Below, in pieces: positions 52,820 to 64,000 of a stretch of DNA of 64,000 bases; within the stretch, counting starts at the first letter, position 1; each line of letters begins with the position of its first letter. The notes under the pieces were generated by a model. That model was not told where the DNA came from and searched no databases. It worked only from the letters and a program-made list of their open reading frames with translations. The position numbers were made by a program, and so were the translations under genes. Origin of the DNA: Planctomycetota bacterium (GTDB taxonomy: Bacteria; Planctomycetota; UBA1135; GCA-002686595); contig VGZE01000002.1 of NCBI GenBank assembly GCA_016872755.1, positions 1 through 64,000 on the forward strand, given 5' to 3'.

Positions 52820-54094
52820 TCAGGCCTCCAGGAAGCAGCCGGCGATGGTCGCGGTCATCCAGCAGGACATCGCGCCCCCGATCATCGCGCGCAGGCCCAG
52901 TCGCGACAGCTCGGTCTTGCGCTCGGGCACCAGCGCCGAGATGCCGCCGATCTGGATGCCGATCGATGCGAAGTTGGCGAACCCGCACAGCGCGTAGGCG
53001 GCCATCGCCGCGCTGCGCGGATCCTGGAACGCGTTCTCGGCGATGCAGCGCTTGAGCGCGAGGAATCCGAGGAACTCGTTCTGCGAGACCATCGTGCCGA
53101 GCAGGCCGCCGAAGGTCTGGCAGTCGCTCCAGTTCGAAACACCGATCAGCCACGCGACCGGCGAGAAGATCCAGCCGAAGATGCGGCCGAGCGACAGCGC
53201 CACGCCGTCGGCCGGCACGTCGAGCAGCCCGATCGCCGCGAGCTGCGTCCCGACCCAACCCAGCGGCCAGTCGACGAGCTTCACTAGGGCGATGAACGCG
53301 ATCAGCATCGCGATCACGTTCCACCACAGCTTGAGCCCGTCCAGCGTGCCGTTGGTGGCGGCCTCGATCGTGTTCGCCGCGCTGCGCTTCACCTCGAGCT
53401 CGACGCGCCCCGCGGTTTCGGACACCTCGGTCTCCGGCATCAGGATCTTGGCGATGACGAACGAGGCCGGCGCGGACATCACCGAAGCCGTGACGAGGTG
53501 CGCTCCGAGCTCGCCCAGTTGAGCCATGTAGATCGCCATCACCGACCCCGCGATGGTCGCGAAGCCGCCGATCATCAGCGCATTGAGTTCCGACCGCGTC
53601 ATGCGCGCCAGGTACGGCCGCACGACCAGCGGCGCCTCGGTCTGGCCCATGAAGATGTTGGCGGCGGAGGCCATCGCTTCGCCGCCGGAGAGCCCCATCG
53701 TGCGGCTCATCACCTTCGCGAGCAGCCACACCAGCACCTGCATCAGGCCGAGGTGGTAGAGCACCGCCATCAGCGCGGAGAAGAACACGATCACGACGAG
53801 TCCGGTGCCGGCGAAGGCGAACACGAAGCCGGCGGGTCCGTCGGAGGCGCCGAGCGAGCCGAACACGACCTTCGTGCCCTCCTCGGTCATCCCGACCAGG
53901 CGCTGGAAGAAGGCGCCGACCCCTTCGAAGAACGCGCGGCCGGCGCTGGTGCGCAGGATGAAGAGCGCGATCAGGACCTGGCCGGAGATCCCGACCAGGA
54001 CCGTGCGCCAGGGGAAGCGCCGGCGATCGCTCGACAGGCACCACGCGATCAGGCAGAACCCAATCACGCCGATCAGGGCACGCGCGTAGGGCAT
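52820..54094 (-). CDS. nupC: NupC/CNT-family nucleoside transporter
   Basis: Concentrative nucleoside transporters import nucleosides with H+ or Na+. The 424-residue protein has the family hallmarks: 'GQTEAPLVVRPYL' (150-162), 'NEFLGFLALKRC' and 'CGFANFASIGIQIGG' near the C-terminus, and about 10 membrane segments in total. It lies between deoA and the PNP fusion (33- and 4-base gaps), so import and phosphorolysis are co-expressed. The ion specificity was not judged. ATG start. Confidence 0.93.
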   Translation of the reverse strand: MPYARALIGVIGFCLIAWCLSSDRRRFPWRTVLVGISGQVLIALFILRTSAGRAFFEGVGAFFQRLVGMTEEGTKVVFGSLGASDGPAGFVFAFAGTGLVVIVFFSALMAVLYHLGLMQVLVWLLAKVMSRTMGLSGGEAMASAANIFMGQTEAPLVVRPYLARMTRSELNALMIGGFATIAGSVMAIYMAQLGELGAHLVTASVMSAPASFVIAKILMPETEVSETAGRVELEVKRSAANTIEAATNGTLDGLKLWWNVIAMLIAFIALVKLVDWPLGWVGTQLAAIGLLDVPADGVALSLGRIFGWIFSPVAWLIGVSNWSDCQTFGGLLGTMVSQNEFLGFLALKRCIAENAFQDPRSAAMAAYALCGFANFASIGIQIGGISALVPERKTELSRLGLRAMIGGAMSCWMTATIAGCFLEA

Positions 54095-54127
54095 GTCCGC
54101 GCAGTTGGCCGTGCGCGGGGCCGGGCG

Positions 54128-56604
<2,477 letters not shown>

Positions 56605-56628
56605 GCGGAGCCCGCTCGGGGCCGCAGA

Positions 56629-56634
56629 ACTATA
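56629..56634 (-). promoter_or_regulatory. Candidate -10 element (GGCTATAGT) of the deo operon
   Basis: On the minus strand TATAGT matches the -10 consensus at 5 of 6 positions and is preceded by GGC, 24 bases before the deoB GTG. It lies in the 37-base gap after the small hypothetical gene. A good -35 box is not seen, so read-through from upstream cannot be excluded. Confidence 0.4.
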
Positions 56635-56641
56635 GCCGGTC

Positions 56642-56959
56642 TCAGGGGGTGCTCGAGCTCTCGCTCAGCGCCTGGCCCTGGCCGTGCAGCGGAACGAGGT
56701 CGAATTCGGCCTCGATTCCGGCCGCGCGCAGCCAACCGCGCAGCTCGCGTGCAATGGCCAGGTAGCCGTCCTCGAGCGCCAGGCGCGAGCGGCCGCGGTC
56801 CGACCCGCCGGCGTCGCGCAGTTGCAGTTCGATATTGGGACTGGCGCCCTCGTAGGGGCGCTTGACGAGCAGCCGCCATCCCGAGGCGCGGCTCGCGCTG
56901 CTGACGCGCAGCTCGAGCTGCTCTCCTGGCTGCAGTCGGAAGATCTCGATCGCTGACAA
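56642..56959 (-). CDS. Small hypothetical protein, 105 aa
   Basis: The product is soluble and mixed alpha/beta, starting MSAIEIFRLQPGEQLELRVS and ending in a Ser-rich tail. I do not recognise the family. The TTG start at 56959 was chosen because it has a near-perfect GGAGG ribosome binding site 6 bases upstream; the longer frame to TTG 57007 has none. It precedes deoB by 37 bases on the same strand and may be part of that transcript. The 173 bases upstream (56960-57132) hold no gene. Confidence 0.65.
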   Translation of the reverse strand: MSAIEIFRLQPGEQLELRVSSASRASGWRLLVKRPYEGASPNIELQLRDAGGSDRGRSRLALEDGYLAIARELRGWLRAAGIEAEFDLVPLHGQGQALSESSSTP

Positions 56960-56965
56960 GCAGTT

Positions 56966-56970
56966 CCTCC
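56966..56970 (-). promoter_or_regulatory. Ribosome binding site that sets the 105-aa gene start
   Basis: GGAGG on the minus strand, within AAAGGGAGGAA, lies 6 bases before the TTG at 56959. It is one of the few strong Shine-Dalgarno sequences visible in this window and decides between the two TTG starts of this gene. Confidence 0.7.
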
Positions 56971-57132
56971 CTTTCCCGGTCTCATCTCCCGGCACTTCCC
57001 GCGACAACGGCTCCCCACCTCAGGGGTAGCGCCTGCGGGGCACCCATCCCATCGTCCGTCCGGGCGAGAGTCTGTCCTTACTCTCGAATCCCTGACAGGA
57101 CTTTTTCAGTGGGCTTGCTCGATCAGTACGCG

Positions 57133-58509
57133 TTATGCGGCCGCGCTGTCCGCCAGCTCGCGCGCCACGCGCGCCCAGCGCGGCGTGCGACCGGCCTTCG
57201 CGGCGGCCAATCGAACGGCCGTTTCACGGAAGATCCGCGCATCGGAATGCTGCCCAAGCGCCTGCGCGGCCCAGGCTCCGACCAACCAGCCGTCGGGACC
57301 GGCCTGTTCGAGCAGGGGCTCGAGTTCGGAAAGAGCGCGCGCGGCGGCGCCGGCGCCGATCAGCGCCTCGCAACGGCCCAGCCGTGCCTGCTCGTGCTGC
57401 GGCTCCTCGGCGAGCACGCGCTCGAAGGCCTCACCGGCCTGCTCGTAGCGGCGTTGCGCGAGCCGCACCTGCCCGAGACGCAGCGCCGCGGCATGGCTCG
57501 TGGCTCCCGGCAGTGTTTCCGCGGCCCACAATCGCCCGTGCGCGGCCAGCGCGCGCTCCAGGAACTCGGCCGCCCGCTCGAACAGCCCCGGATCGGTGCC
57601 CACCCTGCTCGCCCGGTGCTCGAGCAGCGCCCCGTGCAGGAAGTCGAAGTTCGGGTGCTTGCAGTTCCACTCGCGCGCCAGTTCCAAGGTGCGCTCGGCC
57701 GCGTCGAACTCGCCGCCCGTGAGCAACGTGTAGGCATGCAGGGTCAGCACCTGCGTCGGGTCCAGCGGAACCCCGGCCGCTCGCGCGGCGCGCGCGAGTT
57801 CGAGCGCGCGCTCGATCTCGGTCCGCGCGCGAGCGCGCTCGCCGATGCGCAGCAGCTCGTTGACGAGATAGGCGCGCGGGGTCGGGTCGTTCGGTTCGAG
57901 GAGGCAGCGCGCCTCCAATAGCGCCAGGTTGCGCTCGCGCTTGCCGCGGGCCGCGCGCCACTCGGGCACCGCGCCGTAGTGCACGATCGGCGCATCGAGC
58001 TCGACGATCTTGCGACCCGGCCGTGCGACCCAAGCGCCGACGTGCTCGTGGACCACGCCCTCCCAACGCAGGTCCGCGGTGCGCCGCAGCAGGCGCGGCA
58101 GCAACACCGGCTCGACCAGCCGGCGGGCGCCGGACAGTACTTCGGCCTCGCTCGCATCGAGCGCGCTGGCGTGGTGCAGCGGCAGCAGGCCGCAGTCGAG
58201 CTTCGCGCGCCGAACCTGCTCGCGCAGCAGCTTGCCGCCGCCGGCGGCCAGGCGCTCGTCGGCGTCGAGCACCAGCACGTAGCCGCTCGGCACGCGCTCG
58301 AGCACCGCGTTGCGCGCGGCGGCGAAGTCGTCGCACCAGGCGAACTCGAAGACCTCCGCCCCGGCGGCCCGCAGCAACTCCTTGGTGCGATCCGTGCTGC
58401 CGGTGTCGGCGGCCACGATGCGATCGACCACGCCGCGCACGGAGACCAGGCAGGCGGGGAGCATCTGCTCCTCGTCGCGCGCGATCAGGCACAGGGTCAG
58501 CCGGCTCAA
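57133..58509 (-). CDS. Glycosyltransferase family 2 with TPR C-terminus
   Basis: The 458-residue protein has an N-terminal GT2 domain of the SPS-type (about 1-240): 'TLCLIARDEEQMLPACL', 'ADTGSTDRTKELL', and the DxD-like metal motif in 'VLDADERL'. It continues into TPR-like helices ('LGQVRLAQRRYEQAGEAFER', 'RALSELEPLLEQAG'). The start is TTG 58509, overlapping the upstream stop as TTGA. It is coupled to the double-domain glycosyltransferase, so both probably build the same surface glycan. No signal peptide, so it acts in the cytoplasm. Confidence 0.87.
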   Translation of the reverse strand: MSRLTLCLIARDEEQMLPACLVSVRGVVDRIVAADTGSTDRTKELLRAAGAEVFEFAWCDDFAAARNAVLERVPSGYVLVLDADERLAAGGGKLLREQVRRAKLDCGLLPLHHASALDASEAEVLSGARRLVEPVLLPRLLRRTADLRWEGVVHEHVGAWVARPGRKIVELDAPIVHYGAVPEWRAARGKRERNLALLEARCLLEPNDPTPRAYLVNELLRIGERARARTEIERALELARAARAAGVPLDPTQVLTLHAYTLLTGGEFDAAERTLELAREWNCKHPNFDFLHGALLEHRASRVGTDPGLFERAAEFLERALAAHGRLWAAETLPGATSHAAALRLGQVRLAQRRYEQAGEAFERVLAEEPQHEQARLGRCEALIGAGAAARALSELEPLLEQAGPDGWLVGAWAAQALGQHSDARIFRETAVRLAAAKAGRTPRWARVARELADSAAA

Positions 58510-60413
58510 GCGGCGCGCACCGCGCCGCGCGCGGGCTCCAGATCCGCCGGGTCGAGTTCCTGCGAGCCGTCGAAAGGCTCGTGCAGCCGCTGCGCGGGCG
58601 GCTGCGCCGCGAAGAGTTCCTTCAGGCCGCCGTAGTCGCCGTGACAGGCGGCATCGAGCCCCCACTTCAGCGCGAAACGCCGCCAGTTGCGGCGCAGGAG
58701 CTCGCTGTGCCAGTCGGCCTTCGGACCGCCGTAGGCTTCATGCCGCACGAAGACGTCGTGGGCGACGCGCGCGCGAAAACCCGCCAGGCGCGCGCGCAGC
58801 GTGAAATCGTCGTCCTCGAAGCCCCAGGGCGAGAAGCGCTCGTCGAAGCCGCCGATCTTGTCGACGACGGCGCGGCGGACCAGGATGCAGAAGGAGGACA
58901 TCAGCGTCGCGCCGCGCGAAAGCGCGTGCTTCTCGCGCGCCAGCTTGGAGTCGACCGAGTGCGCGAGCGCCATCGGATCGAGCGGCTCGCCGGCGGTCTG
59001 CTGGAACGAAATCTGCTGCCCATGCGCGGCGCGGTCCGACAGCGGCCCGACCAGACCGACGCGCTCGTCGAAACCAGCGTGCCGCTTGAGTCGGCTCAGC
59101 CAACCGGGCTGCACGAAGGCATCGTTGTCGAGGAACGCGATCCACTCTCCCTTGGCGAGGCGCAGCGCCTGGTTGCGCGCGCGGCACGCTCCCAGGTTCG
59201 TCGCGTTGCGCACGAGCTGCACGTCGGGCTGCGCGGCCAGCCATTCCGCGCTGCCGTCGGTCGAGCCGTTGTCGACGACCAGGATCTCCTGCGGATGCGC
59301 CGGGTCGGCCGCGCGCCGCAGCGCCTCGATGCAGCGCACCGTCACGCTGCGCGCGTTCTTGGAGAGCACGATCAGCGAGGTCAGCTCGCCGGCGCCCGGC
59401 GCGCCCGCGAGCACGTCGAAGGGATCCCGGCCGTGCAGCTCGAGCAGCCAACCGCGCGCCGCGTATACGAACGCTAGCCGAGCCAGCAATTCGGCGCTGG
59501 ACCGGACCTGCGAAGATTCGATCGTCTGCCCGTGGAGTTCGCGCTCCATCCGCTCGAGCAGCGCGACCCCCTTGGCCGCGTGCGGCTGGAACAGCACGAT
59601 GGAGTTGCGCGCCGGTTCGAGCACGGTCGTGTCGAGATCCTCTCCCGGCCTCCCGCGCATCAACACCGGATCGCCGTGCACGCGATAGAAGCGCGCCTGG
59701 TTCACGCCCAGGCGGATCGCGCGCCTCAGGTACGCATCGGGTCGCAGCTCGTGATCGTGCAGGCAGGCGGCCTCGGGCTGGTAGAGGACGCGCAACCCGC
59801 GCCGCTCGAGGCGGTAGCCGAGCTCGGTGTCGTCCATGATCGCCTCGGGGAAGTGCGCGGCATCGAAGCCGCCCACCGCGCGCACGTCGGCGACGCGCAG
59901 GCTCACGTTGCACGTGTAGAAGTTCAGCCAGCCGTACTCGTGCCCGGCCTGCATGAGCGGGTAGTCGAACAACATGCGCGTCTGCGAGAGCACCTGTGTC
60001 AGCGGGCTCTGCAACGCGGCGGGCGTGAAGTCGAAGCTCCCGAGCACGGCGCGCGGCGCCTGCAGGCGCGCGTGCGTGCGCAAGTGCGTCGCGAGCAGCT
60101 CGGGGGACGCGATGGCGTCGTCGTTGAGGTACAGGACGAGCGGCGCGCGCGCGTGCTCGAGAGCCGTGTTGCGCGCCGCCCCCGGGCCCTGGTTCGACTG
60201 GCGCTCCAGTCGACAGGCGAACGGCAGGGCCGCGACGTCCAACTGCACGGGCTCGGGCGAACCGTCGTCGACAACGATCAGCTCGAACTGGTCGGCGGGC
60301 AGCGTCTGCCGCTCGAGGCTGGCGACGAGCGCGGCCAACTTGGCGCCGCGTCCGTAGGTCGGGATCACGACCGACAGCTTCGGTGTCCGGGATTGCCGTT
60401 GGGGTGGGACCAT
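58506..60413 (-). CDS. Glycosyltransferase with two GT2 domains
   Basis: The 635-residue product carries two family 2 domains in tandem. The first (about 13-260) has 'LSVVIPTYGRG', 'VVDDGSPEP' and 'YLNDDAI'. The second (about 350-600) has 'SLIVLSKN', 'VVDNGSTDGSAEW', 'FLDNDAFV' and 'SPWGFEDDDFTLRARL'. DxD-type metal motifs are present in both. Such two-headed enzymes build alternating or branched polysaccharides. ATG 60413; divergent from the zinc-peptidase-like lipoprotein. Confidence 0.9.
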   Translation of the reverse strand: MVPPQRQSRTPKLSVVIPTYGRGAKLAALVASLERQTLPADQFELIVVDDGSPEPVQLDVAALPFACRLERQSNQGPGAARNTALEHARAPLVLYLNDDAIASPELLATHLRTHARLQAPRAVLGSFDFTPAALQSPLTQVLSQTRMLFDYPLMQAGHEYGWLNFYTCNVSLRVADVRAVGGFDAAHFPEAIMDDTELGYRLERRGLRVLYQPEAACLHDHELRPDAYLRRAIRLGVNQARFYRVHGDPVLMRGRPGEDLDTTVLEPARNSIVLFQPHAAKGVALLERMERELHGQTIESSQVRSSAELLARLAFVYAARGWLLELHGRDPFDVLAGAPGAGELTSLIVLSKNARSVTVRCIEALRRAADPAHPQEILVVDNGSTDGSAEWLAAQPDVQLVRNATNLGACRARNQALRLAKGEWIAFLDNDAFVQPGWLSRLKRHAGFDERVGLVGPLSDRAAHGQQISFQQTAGEPLDPMALAHSVDSKLAREKHALSRGATLMSSFCILVRRAVVDKIGGFDERFSPWGFEDDDFTLRARLAGFRARVAHDVFVRHEAYGGPKADWHSELLRRNWRRFALKWGLDAACHGDYGGLKELFAAQPPAQRLHEPFDGSQELDPADLEPARGAVRAA

Positions 60414-60474
60414 CGGGTGGGGCTCCGGCGCGCGTATCGGCCCTTTTTTCTCGATCCTTGACGGCTGGAATCCC

Positions 60475-60502
60475 TTGGGCGGCCCCGCGGCTGTGCTAGG
60501 AA
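60475..60502 (+). promoter_or_regulatory. Candidate promoter of the lipoprotein gene
   Basis: TTGGGC (60475-60480) and TAGGAA (60497-60502) are 16 bases apart, 6 bases before the ATG at 60509. GCTAGGAAT belongs to the recurrent GCTAGA-like set and would give a leaderless transcript. Part of it also overlaps a GGAATGGAG that could act as a ribosome binding site, so this is uncertain. Confidence 0.3.
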
Positions 60503-60508
60503 TGGAGC

Positions 60509-61693
60509 ATGCACCGCCGCCTCGCCGCCATGATCGTCGCCTGTGCGCTGCTCGCGGGCGGATGCAGCGCGTGGAAACAGCGCCAGCAATTCGACGGCTG
60601 GACGCTGTGGACGCGGGACGAGGCGCCCATCGACGGCGCGGCCTTCGAGCGCGCGCTCGAGCCCGCCTTCGCCGCGATCGAGCGCGAGATGGGGCCCTTC
60701 GAGAAGTCTGTCGCCGTGCACGCGTGGAGCGGCGGCGTCGAGCTCGAGAGCGGCGTGCGCGGGCGCGTGGTCGACGGCGAGGAGCCGCTGCTGGAGGTGC
60801 CGGGCATGGGCCCGGCGCGCGTGCGCGCGTTCCACTCGCGCGGCGACGGCTCGCCGTTCTCGCGCGGCGGCATCTACCTCGGCGAGGCCGAGGCCTCGGC
60901 CGCGGCGCACGAGCTGGTGCACGCGCGGCTGGCCGAACTCGAGCTCACGCCGCCGCTGTGGTTCGAGGAGGGGCTGGCCAGCCTGTACTCCGACGGCGCG
61001 CTCGTGGACGGCGCGTGGGTGATCGACGGCTTTGCGTTCTGGCCGTGGAAGGAGCTGCGCGCGCAGCGCCTTTCGGACGCCGAGCTGGGCGATCTGCTCG
61101 CGCTCGACGGCGGGCGCGATCACTCGCTGCGCGAGAACCTGCTCGTGCACTTCCTGGGCTGGGCGCTCGTGTTCGACATCGCGCGCGCGGCTCCGGAAGC
61201 GGGCTGGCGCGCCTGGCTCGAAACCGCGCTCGAGAACTGCGGCCCCGAGGTGCTGGCGCGGGATCGGACGGCCGCCGTCGCGCAGGCGCGCGCCGCGCTC
61301 GAGCGCACGCTCGATCCGACCACGCCGCTTTCCTGGTTGAAGCGCCTCGACTCCCCCGATCCCGGCGTGCGCCTGGCGGCAGCGCGCGGCACGTGGAAGC
61401 TCGCGACGCCCGAAATCGGGGATCGCCTGCTCGCCGCGATCGCGAAGGAGACCGATCGCGAGGTGCGCACGGCGCTGGTCGTCAACCTGTTGATCGGCCC
61501 CGGACAGACGCGTTACGGCTGGCAGAACTGGTGGCGCATGCGGCGCGAGGCGATTCCACACCTGCGCGAGCCGGGCCTGGACGACCCGCTCGAGACCGAA
61601 GCGGCCGCCCGGCTGTACTCGGCTTGGCGCGGACGGGGCGGCAAGGACGCGCAGGAGGCCCTGCGCGCGCTGCGCCGCCTGTGGGAAGAATGA
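60509..61693 (+). CDS. Zinc-peptidase-like lipoprotein with HEAT-like C-terminus
   Basis: The 394-residue protein starts with a lipoprotein signal peptide (ALLAGGC, lipid Cys19). A metallopeptidase-like motif HELVH (134-138) is followed by 'WFEEGLASLY', placing a Glu 15 or so residues later as in gluzincins of the peptidase MA-like type. After about residue 290 the sequence reads as HEAT-like repeats ('GVRLAAARGTWKLATPEIGD', 'DREVRTALVVNLL'). Catalysis is possible but not certain. The subtilase gene follows after 53 bases. Confidence 0.8.
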   Translation: MHRRLAAMIVACALLAGGCSAWKQRQQFDGWTLWTRDEAPIDGAAFERALEPAFAAIEREMGPFEKSVAVHAWSGGVELESGVRGRVVDGEEPLLEVPGMGPARVRAFHSRGDGSPFSRGGIYLGEAEASAAAHELVHARLAELELTPPLWFEEGLASLYSDGALVDGAWVIDGFAFWPWKELRAQRLSDAELGDLLALDGGRDHSLRENLLVHFLGWALVFDIARAAPEAGWRAWLETALENCGPEVLARDRTAAVAQARAALERTLDPTTPLSWLKRLDSPDPGVRLAAARGTWKLATPEIGDRLLAAIAKETDREVRTALVVNLLIGPGQTRYGWQNWWRMRREAIPHLREPGLDDPLETEAAARLYSAWRGRGGKDAQEALRALRRLWEE

Positions 61694-61707
61694 TCAGTCG
61701 GATCGGC

Positions 61708-61713
61708 TAGAAT
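61708..61713 (+). promoter_or_regulatory. Candidate -10 element (GGCTAGAAT) before the subtilase gene
   Basis: TAGAAT within GGCTAGAAT lies 33 bases upstream of the subtilase ATG. It matches the same element seen before the rhodanese and other genes. No -35 box is clear. Confidence 0.4.
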
Positions 61714-61746
61714 GTCGATCTTGACACCGGATTCCCGCTGATCCCC

Positions 61747-64000
61747 ATGCTGATCCCGCTGCTCCTGCAGACCGCGCTCGGCGCCGCGCCAGCCTCCAAG
61801 GTCGATCCCGACCTGGCTGCGGCGCTCGCCACGGCGGGAAGCGGCGAATTCGTGCCGGTCATCGTCGCGCTCGACGAGCGCGTCGACATGCAGCAGCTGA
61901 TCGCGGAGACCGAAGCACTCCCCAAGCACCAGCGCGCGTCGTTCACGCGCGCGCGGCTCGAGGGCTTCGCGCTGCGCTCGCAGGCCGAACTGAATGCTTT
62001 GATCGAGACGGAGCGCGCGGCCGGCCGCATCGCCTACTCGGAGATGCTGTGGACCTGCAACGCGCACCTCGTGCAGGCGACGCCGGCGGCACTGGCGCGC
62101 ATCGCCGCGCTCGAGCGCGTCGCGCGCGTCACGCACGATCCGAACGTCCCGCTCGAGCTCGTGCAAGACGTCGCCCCGCCGCCCCTGTACTCGATCGGCG
62201 TGTTGCCCTACGCGACGTCCTTCGAGTCCGGCGCGTTGCCTGCCGAGTTCCACCGCGAACTGACGGGCCAGGGACAGGCCTACGTGACCGCCGATCACGG
62301 TCCGGCCAGCGACGGCACCTACCACCTCGCGCTCGACGGCGCCGGTCCGGGCAGCGCTCGCGCGGTGTTGCACCTCAATCTCTCCGCCGTCACGAGCGCG
62401 ATCCTCAGCTTCGACATCCGCGCCTTCGACGAGCCGACCGACCCGCAGGACGTGCTGTCGATCTCGATCGACGGCACGACGTACAAGACCTTCGCTCCGA
62501 TGCCGCCCGCGGGCGCGTACCGGACGCTCACGTTCGACCTCGGCCTCGTCGCGATGCAGCAGGGGCTCACGCTCGGACCCGACACGCGCATCTCGTTCGG
62601 CTGGGGCGGCAGCGGCGGACTGCCGAGCCAGGGCTACGTGATCGACAAGCTGTCGGTCGTCGCCAGCGGCCCGCCGCTCATCGCGCCCGAGCCGAATATC
62701 TCGGCCCTGCAGGCTCCGACCCTGTGGGCGGTCGGCGTCGAGGGCCTGAAGGCGCGGATCCTGATCATCGACGACGGCGTGCAGAGCCTGCATCCGGCGC
62801 TCGCGCCGCAGCGCTGGACCAATCCCGGCGAGGTCGCGGGCAACGGCCTTGACGACGACAACAACGGCAAGATCGACGACCTGTGGGGCTGGGATTTCGT
62901 CAGCAACGACAACAACCCGAGCCCGATCTTCAGCGAGCACGGCACCAACACGGCCGGCATCGTGTGCGGCAACGGCGCCTTCAACAACGGCGTGCGCACC
63001 GGCATGGCGCCGCTGTCGACCTGGGCCGCCGCGCTGGTGAACGGCGAAGGCAGCATGCTGGCCGCCTATCAATACGCGATCGCCGCCGGCTTCGACTGCA
63101 TCACCTCGAGCCACTCGTGGAAGTGGCCGAGCACGCCGAACTACCCGCTGTTCCGCGCCTCGACCGATGCCGAGCTCGCGGCCGGCATCATCCACGCGAA
63201 CTCGATCGGCAATCAGGGCGCGCTGACCTTCTCGTACCCGATCCCCTACAACATCGGGACGCCCGGCAACTGCCCCGCGCCCTGGTCGCACCCGCAGCAG
63301 GTGCAGTCCGGCGTGTCGGCGGTGCTCGGCTGCGCCGGCATCTTCCTCGGCTCGGATGCGCTGTACACCGACAGCGGCCAGGGTCCGGCGGCCTGGGAGG
63401 ACGTGAAGTTCACCAACCCGAACTATCCGTTCCCGCAGAACCCCGCGTACTTCGACTATCCGTACCTCGGCGGCACGCTGCCGGGCCTGCTCAAGCCCGA
63501 TCTCGCCGCCTACGTGAACGTCAAGACGACCAACGGCGCGACCGGCTACAACCCGTCCTTCGGCGGCACGAGCGCCGCAACGCCGCACCTCGGCGGCGCG
63601 CTGTGCCTGATGATCGACGCCAATCCGAGCGTGCCGCCGCGTCAGGTCGCGCAGGCGCTGCAGGAGACCGCGCTCGATCTCGGCCTGCCGGGCAAGGACC
63701 TGCGCTACGGCGCCGGCAAGATCCGCGTGTACGAGGCGGCGCTGCGGATCCTGTCGGCGATCACCGCGTACCCGCCGCAGGGCGCGATCGGCACGAACGC
63801 CACCTTCGCGCTGACCGGGCCGGCGGGAAGTCCGTACATCCTCGCCGCGGGCTTCGGAAAGGTCGCGATTCCGACCACGCTCGGCATTACGATCGGCGTC
63901 GGCAATCCGATCATCGTGCTCGGTTCGGGCACGCTGAACGGCCACGCGAACCCGCTGCCGCTCGTGCTGCCGATCCCCAACGAGCCGCTGCTCTCGGGTT
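61747..64000 (+). CDS. Secreted subtilisin-like (S8) serine protease, partial
   Basis: The open frame runs off the window after 751 codons. A short signal peptide (MLIPLLLQTALGAAPASK) is followed by a prodomain-like part with 'RIAALERVARVTHDPNVPLE' and then about 160 residues of beta-rich insertion before the catalytic domain. The triad can be placed: Asp342 in 'ILIIDDGVQ', His398 in 'EHGTNTAGIV', Ser609 in 'GGTSAATPH', with oxyanion Asn489 in 'SIGNQG'. After the catalytic domain a Gly/Pro-rich C-terminal domain begins ('PPQGAIGTNATFALTGPAGS'). Likely exported and acting on the outside; substrate unknown. Confidence 0.9.
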   Translation, partial: MLIPLLLQTALGAAPASKVDPDLAAALATAGSGEFVPVIVALDERVDMQQLIAETEALPKHQRASFTRARLEGFALRSQAELNALIETERAAGRIAYSEMLWTCNAHLVQATPAALARIAALERVARVTHDPNVPLELVQDVAPPPLYSIGVLPYATSFESGALPAEFHRELTGQGQAYVTADHGPASDGTYHLALDGAGPGSARAVLHLNLSAVTSAILSFDIRAFDEPTDPQDVLSISIDGTTYKTFAPMPPAGAYRTLTFDLGLVAMQQGLTLGPDTRISFGWGGSGGLPSQGYVIDKLSVVASGPPLIAPEPNISALQAPTLWAVGVEGLKARILIIDDGVQSLHPALAPQRWTNPGEVAGNGLDDDNNGKIDDLWGWDFVSNDNNPSPIFSEHGTNTAGIVCGNGAFNNGVRTGMAPLSTWAAALVNGEGSMLAAYQYAIAAGFDCITSSHSWKWPSTPNYPLFRASTDAELAAGIIHANSIGNQGALTFSYPIPYNIGTPGNCPAPWSHPQQVQSGVSAVLGCAGIFLGSDALYTDSGQGPAAWEDVKFTNPNYPFPQNPAYFDYPYLGGTLPGLLKPDLAAYVNVKTTNGATGYNPSFGGTSAATPHLGGALCLMIDANPSVPPRQVAQALQETALDLGLPGKDLRYGAGKIRVYEAALRILSAITAYPPQGAIGTNATFALTGPAGSPYILAAGFGKVAIPTTLGITIGVGNPIIVLGSGTLNGHANPLPLVLPIPNEPLLSG

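Noticed and set aside
56642-57007. Longer version of the 105-residue gene starting at TTG 57007
   Set aside because: No ribosome binding site there, while TTG 56959 has GGAGG at the right distance.
57060-57116. Possible terminator before the T-run at 57102-57106
   Set aside because: Only a weak 5-bp stem (GTCCT/AGGAC) with a 20-base loop can be drawn, and no plus-strand gene lies upstream.

Overview
The window is about 70% GC, densely coding, and organised in long same-strand blocks whose genes overlap by 1-4 bases (ATGA, GTGA or TTGA junctions). The gene content suggests a free-living, Gram-negative-type heterotroph, most plausibly a high-GC member of the Planctomycetota. The reasons are lipoprotein and outer-membrane-barrel genes, DUF5916, LamG-like domains fused to pseudopilins, Hanks kinase and FHA genes, and RpiB/DeoC proteins with bacterial-microcompartment-style N-terminal helices. 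The taxonomic call is inference; there is no rRNA here to settle it. I saw no tRNA, rRNA, CRISPR array, insertion sequence or prophage.

Layout. (1) 1-17595, minus strand: one long type II secretion / type IV pilus-like operon. In transcription order it encodes an FHA protein, a PilM-PilN fusion, a PilO-like protein, a TPR protein, a GspG-like pseudopilin, a GspH-like pseudopilin with a LamG-like domain, a giant 1751-residue GspK-like protein, GspJ- and GspI-like pseudopilins, a CXXC protein and a lipoprotein cut by the window edge. (2) 17.6-29.1 kb, mixed housekeeping and regulatory genes: RsmE, a RadC-like protein, a peptidase MA-like protein, a Ser/Thr kinase, a single-ring ClpB-like ATPase followed by two pilin-like genes, a rhodanese, ProRS, a DinB-like protein and a TrpD-like protein. 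It also holds a 25-base inverted repeat, two strong hairpin terminators and a structured noncoding stretch. (3) 29.2-44.7 kb, minus strand: ten consecutive secreted amidohydrolase-like genes (eleven domains), of which only three adjacent ones keep the HxH metal-binding motif. This is the most unusual part of the window. (4) 45-50 kb, plus strand: a hypothetical gene, an RpiB-like isomerase and DeoC (both with N-terminal amphipathic helices), a membrane protein and a CBM9/DUF5916 outer-membrane protein. (5) 50-57 kb, minus strand: a nucleoside salvage operon, deoB-deoA-nupC-PNP-abgT, in which PNP is fused in frame to a DUF3574 lipoprotein domain. (6) 57-64 kb: two glycosyltransferases, a zinc-peptidase-like lipoprotein and the start of a large secreted subtilase that runs off the window.

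How the parts fit. NupC imports nucleosides, PNP and DeoA phosphorolyse them, DeoB converts the pentose-1-phosphates to 5-phosphates, and DeoC and the RpiB-like protein process those. The (deoxy)nucleoside sugar pathway is therefore split between two converging operons. The shape of the RpiB and DeoC N-termini suggests this chemistry may occur in a sugar-phosphate microcompartment whose shell genes lie elsewhere. The amidohydrolase array looks like a locally expanded family of secreted proteins, most of which have probably lost classical metal catalysis.
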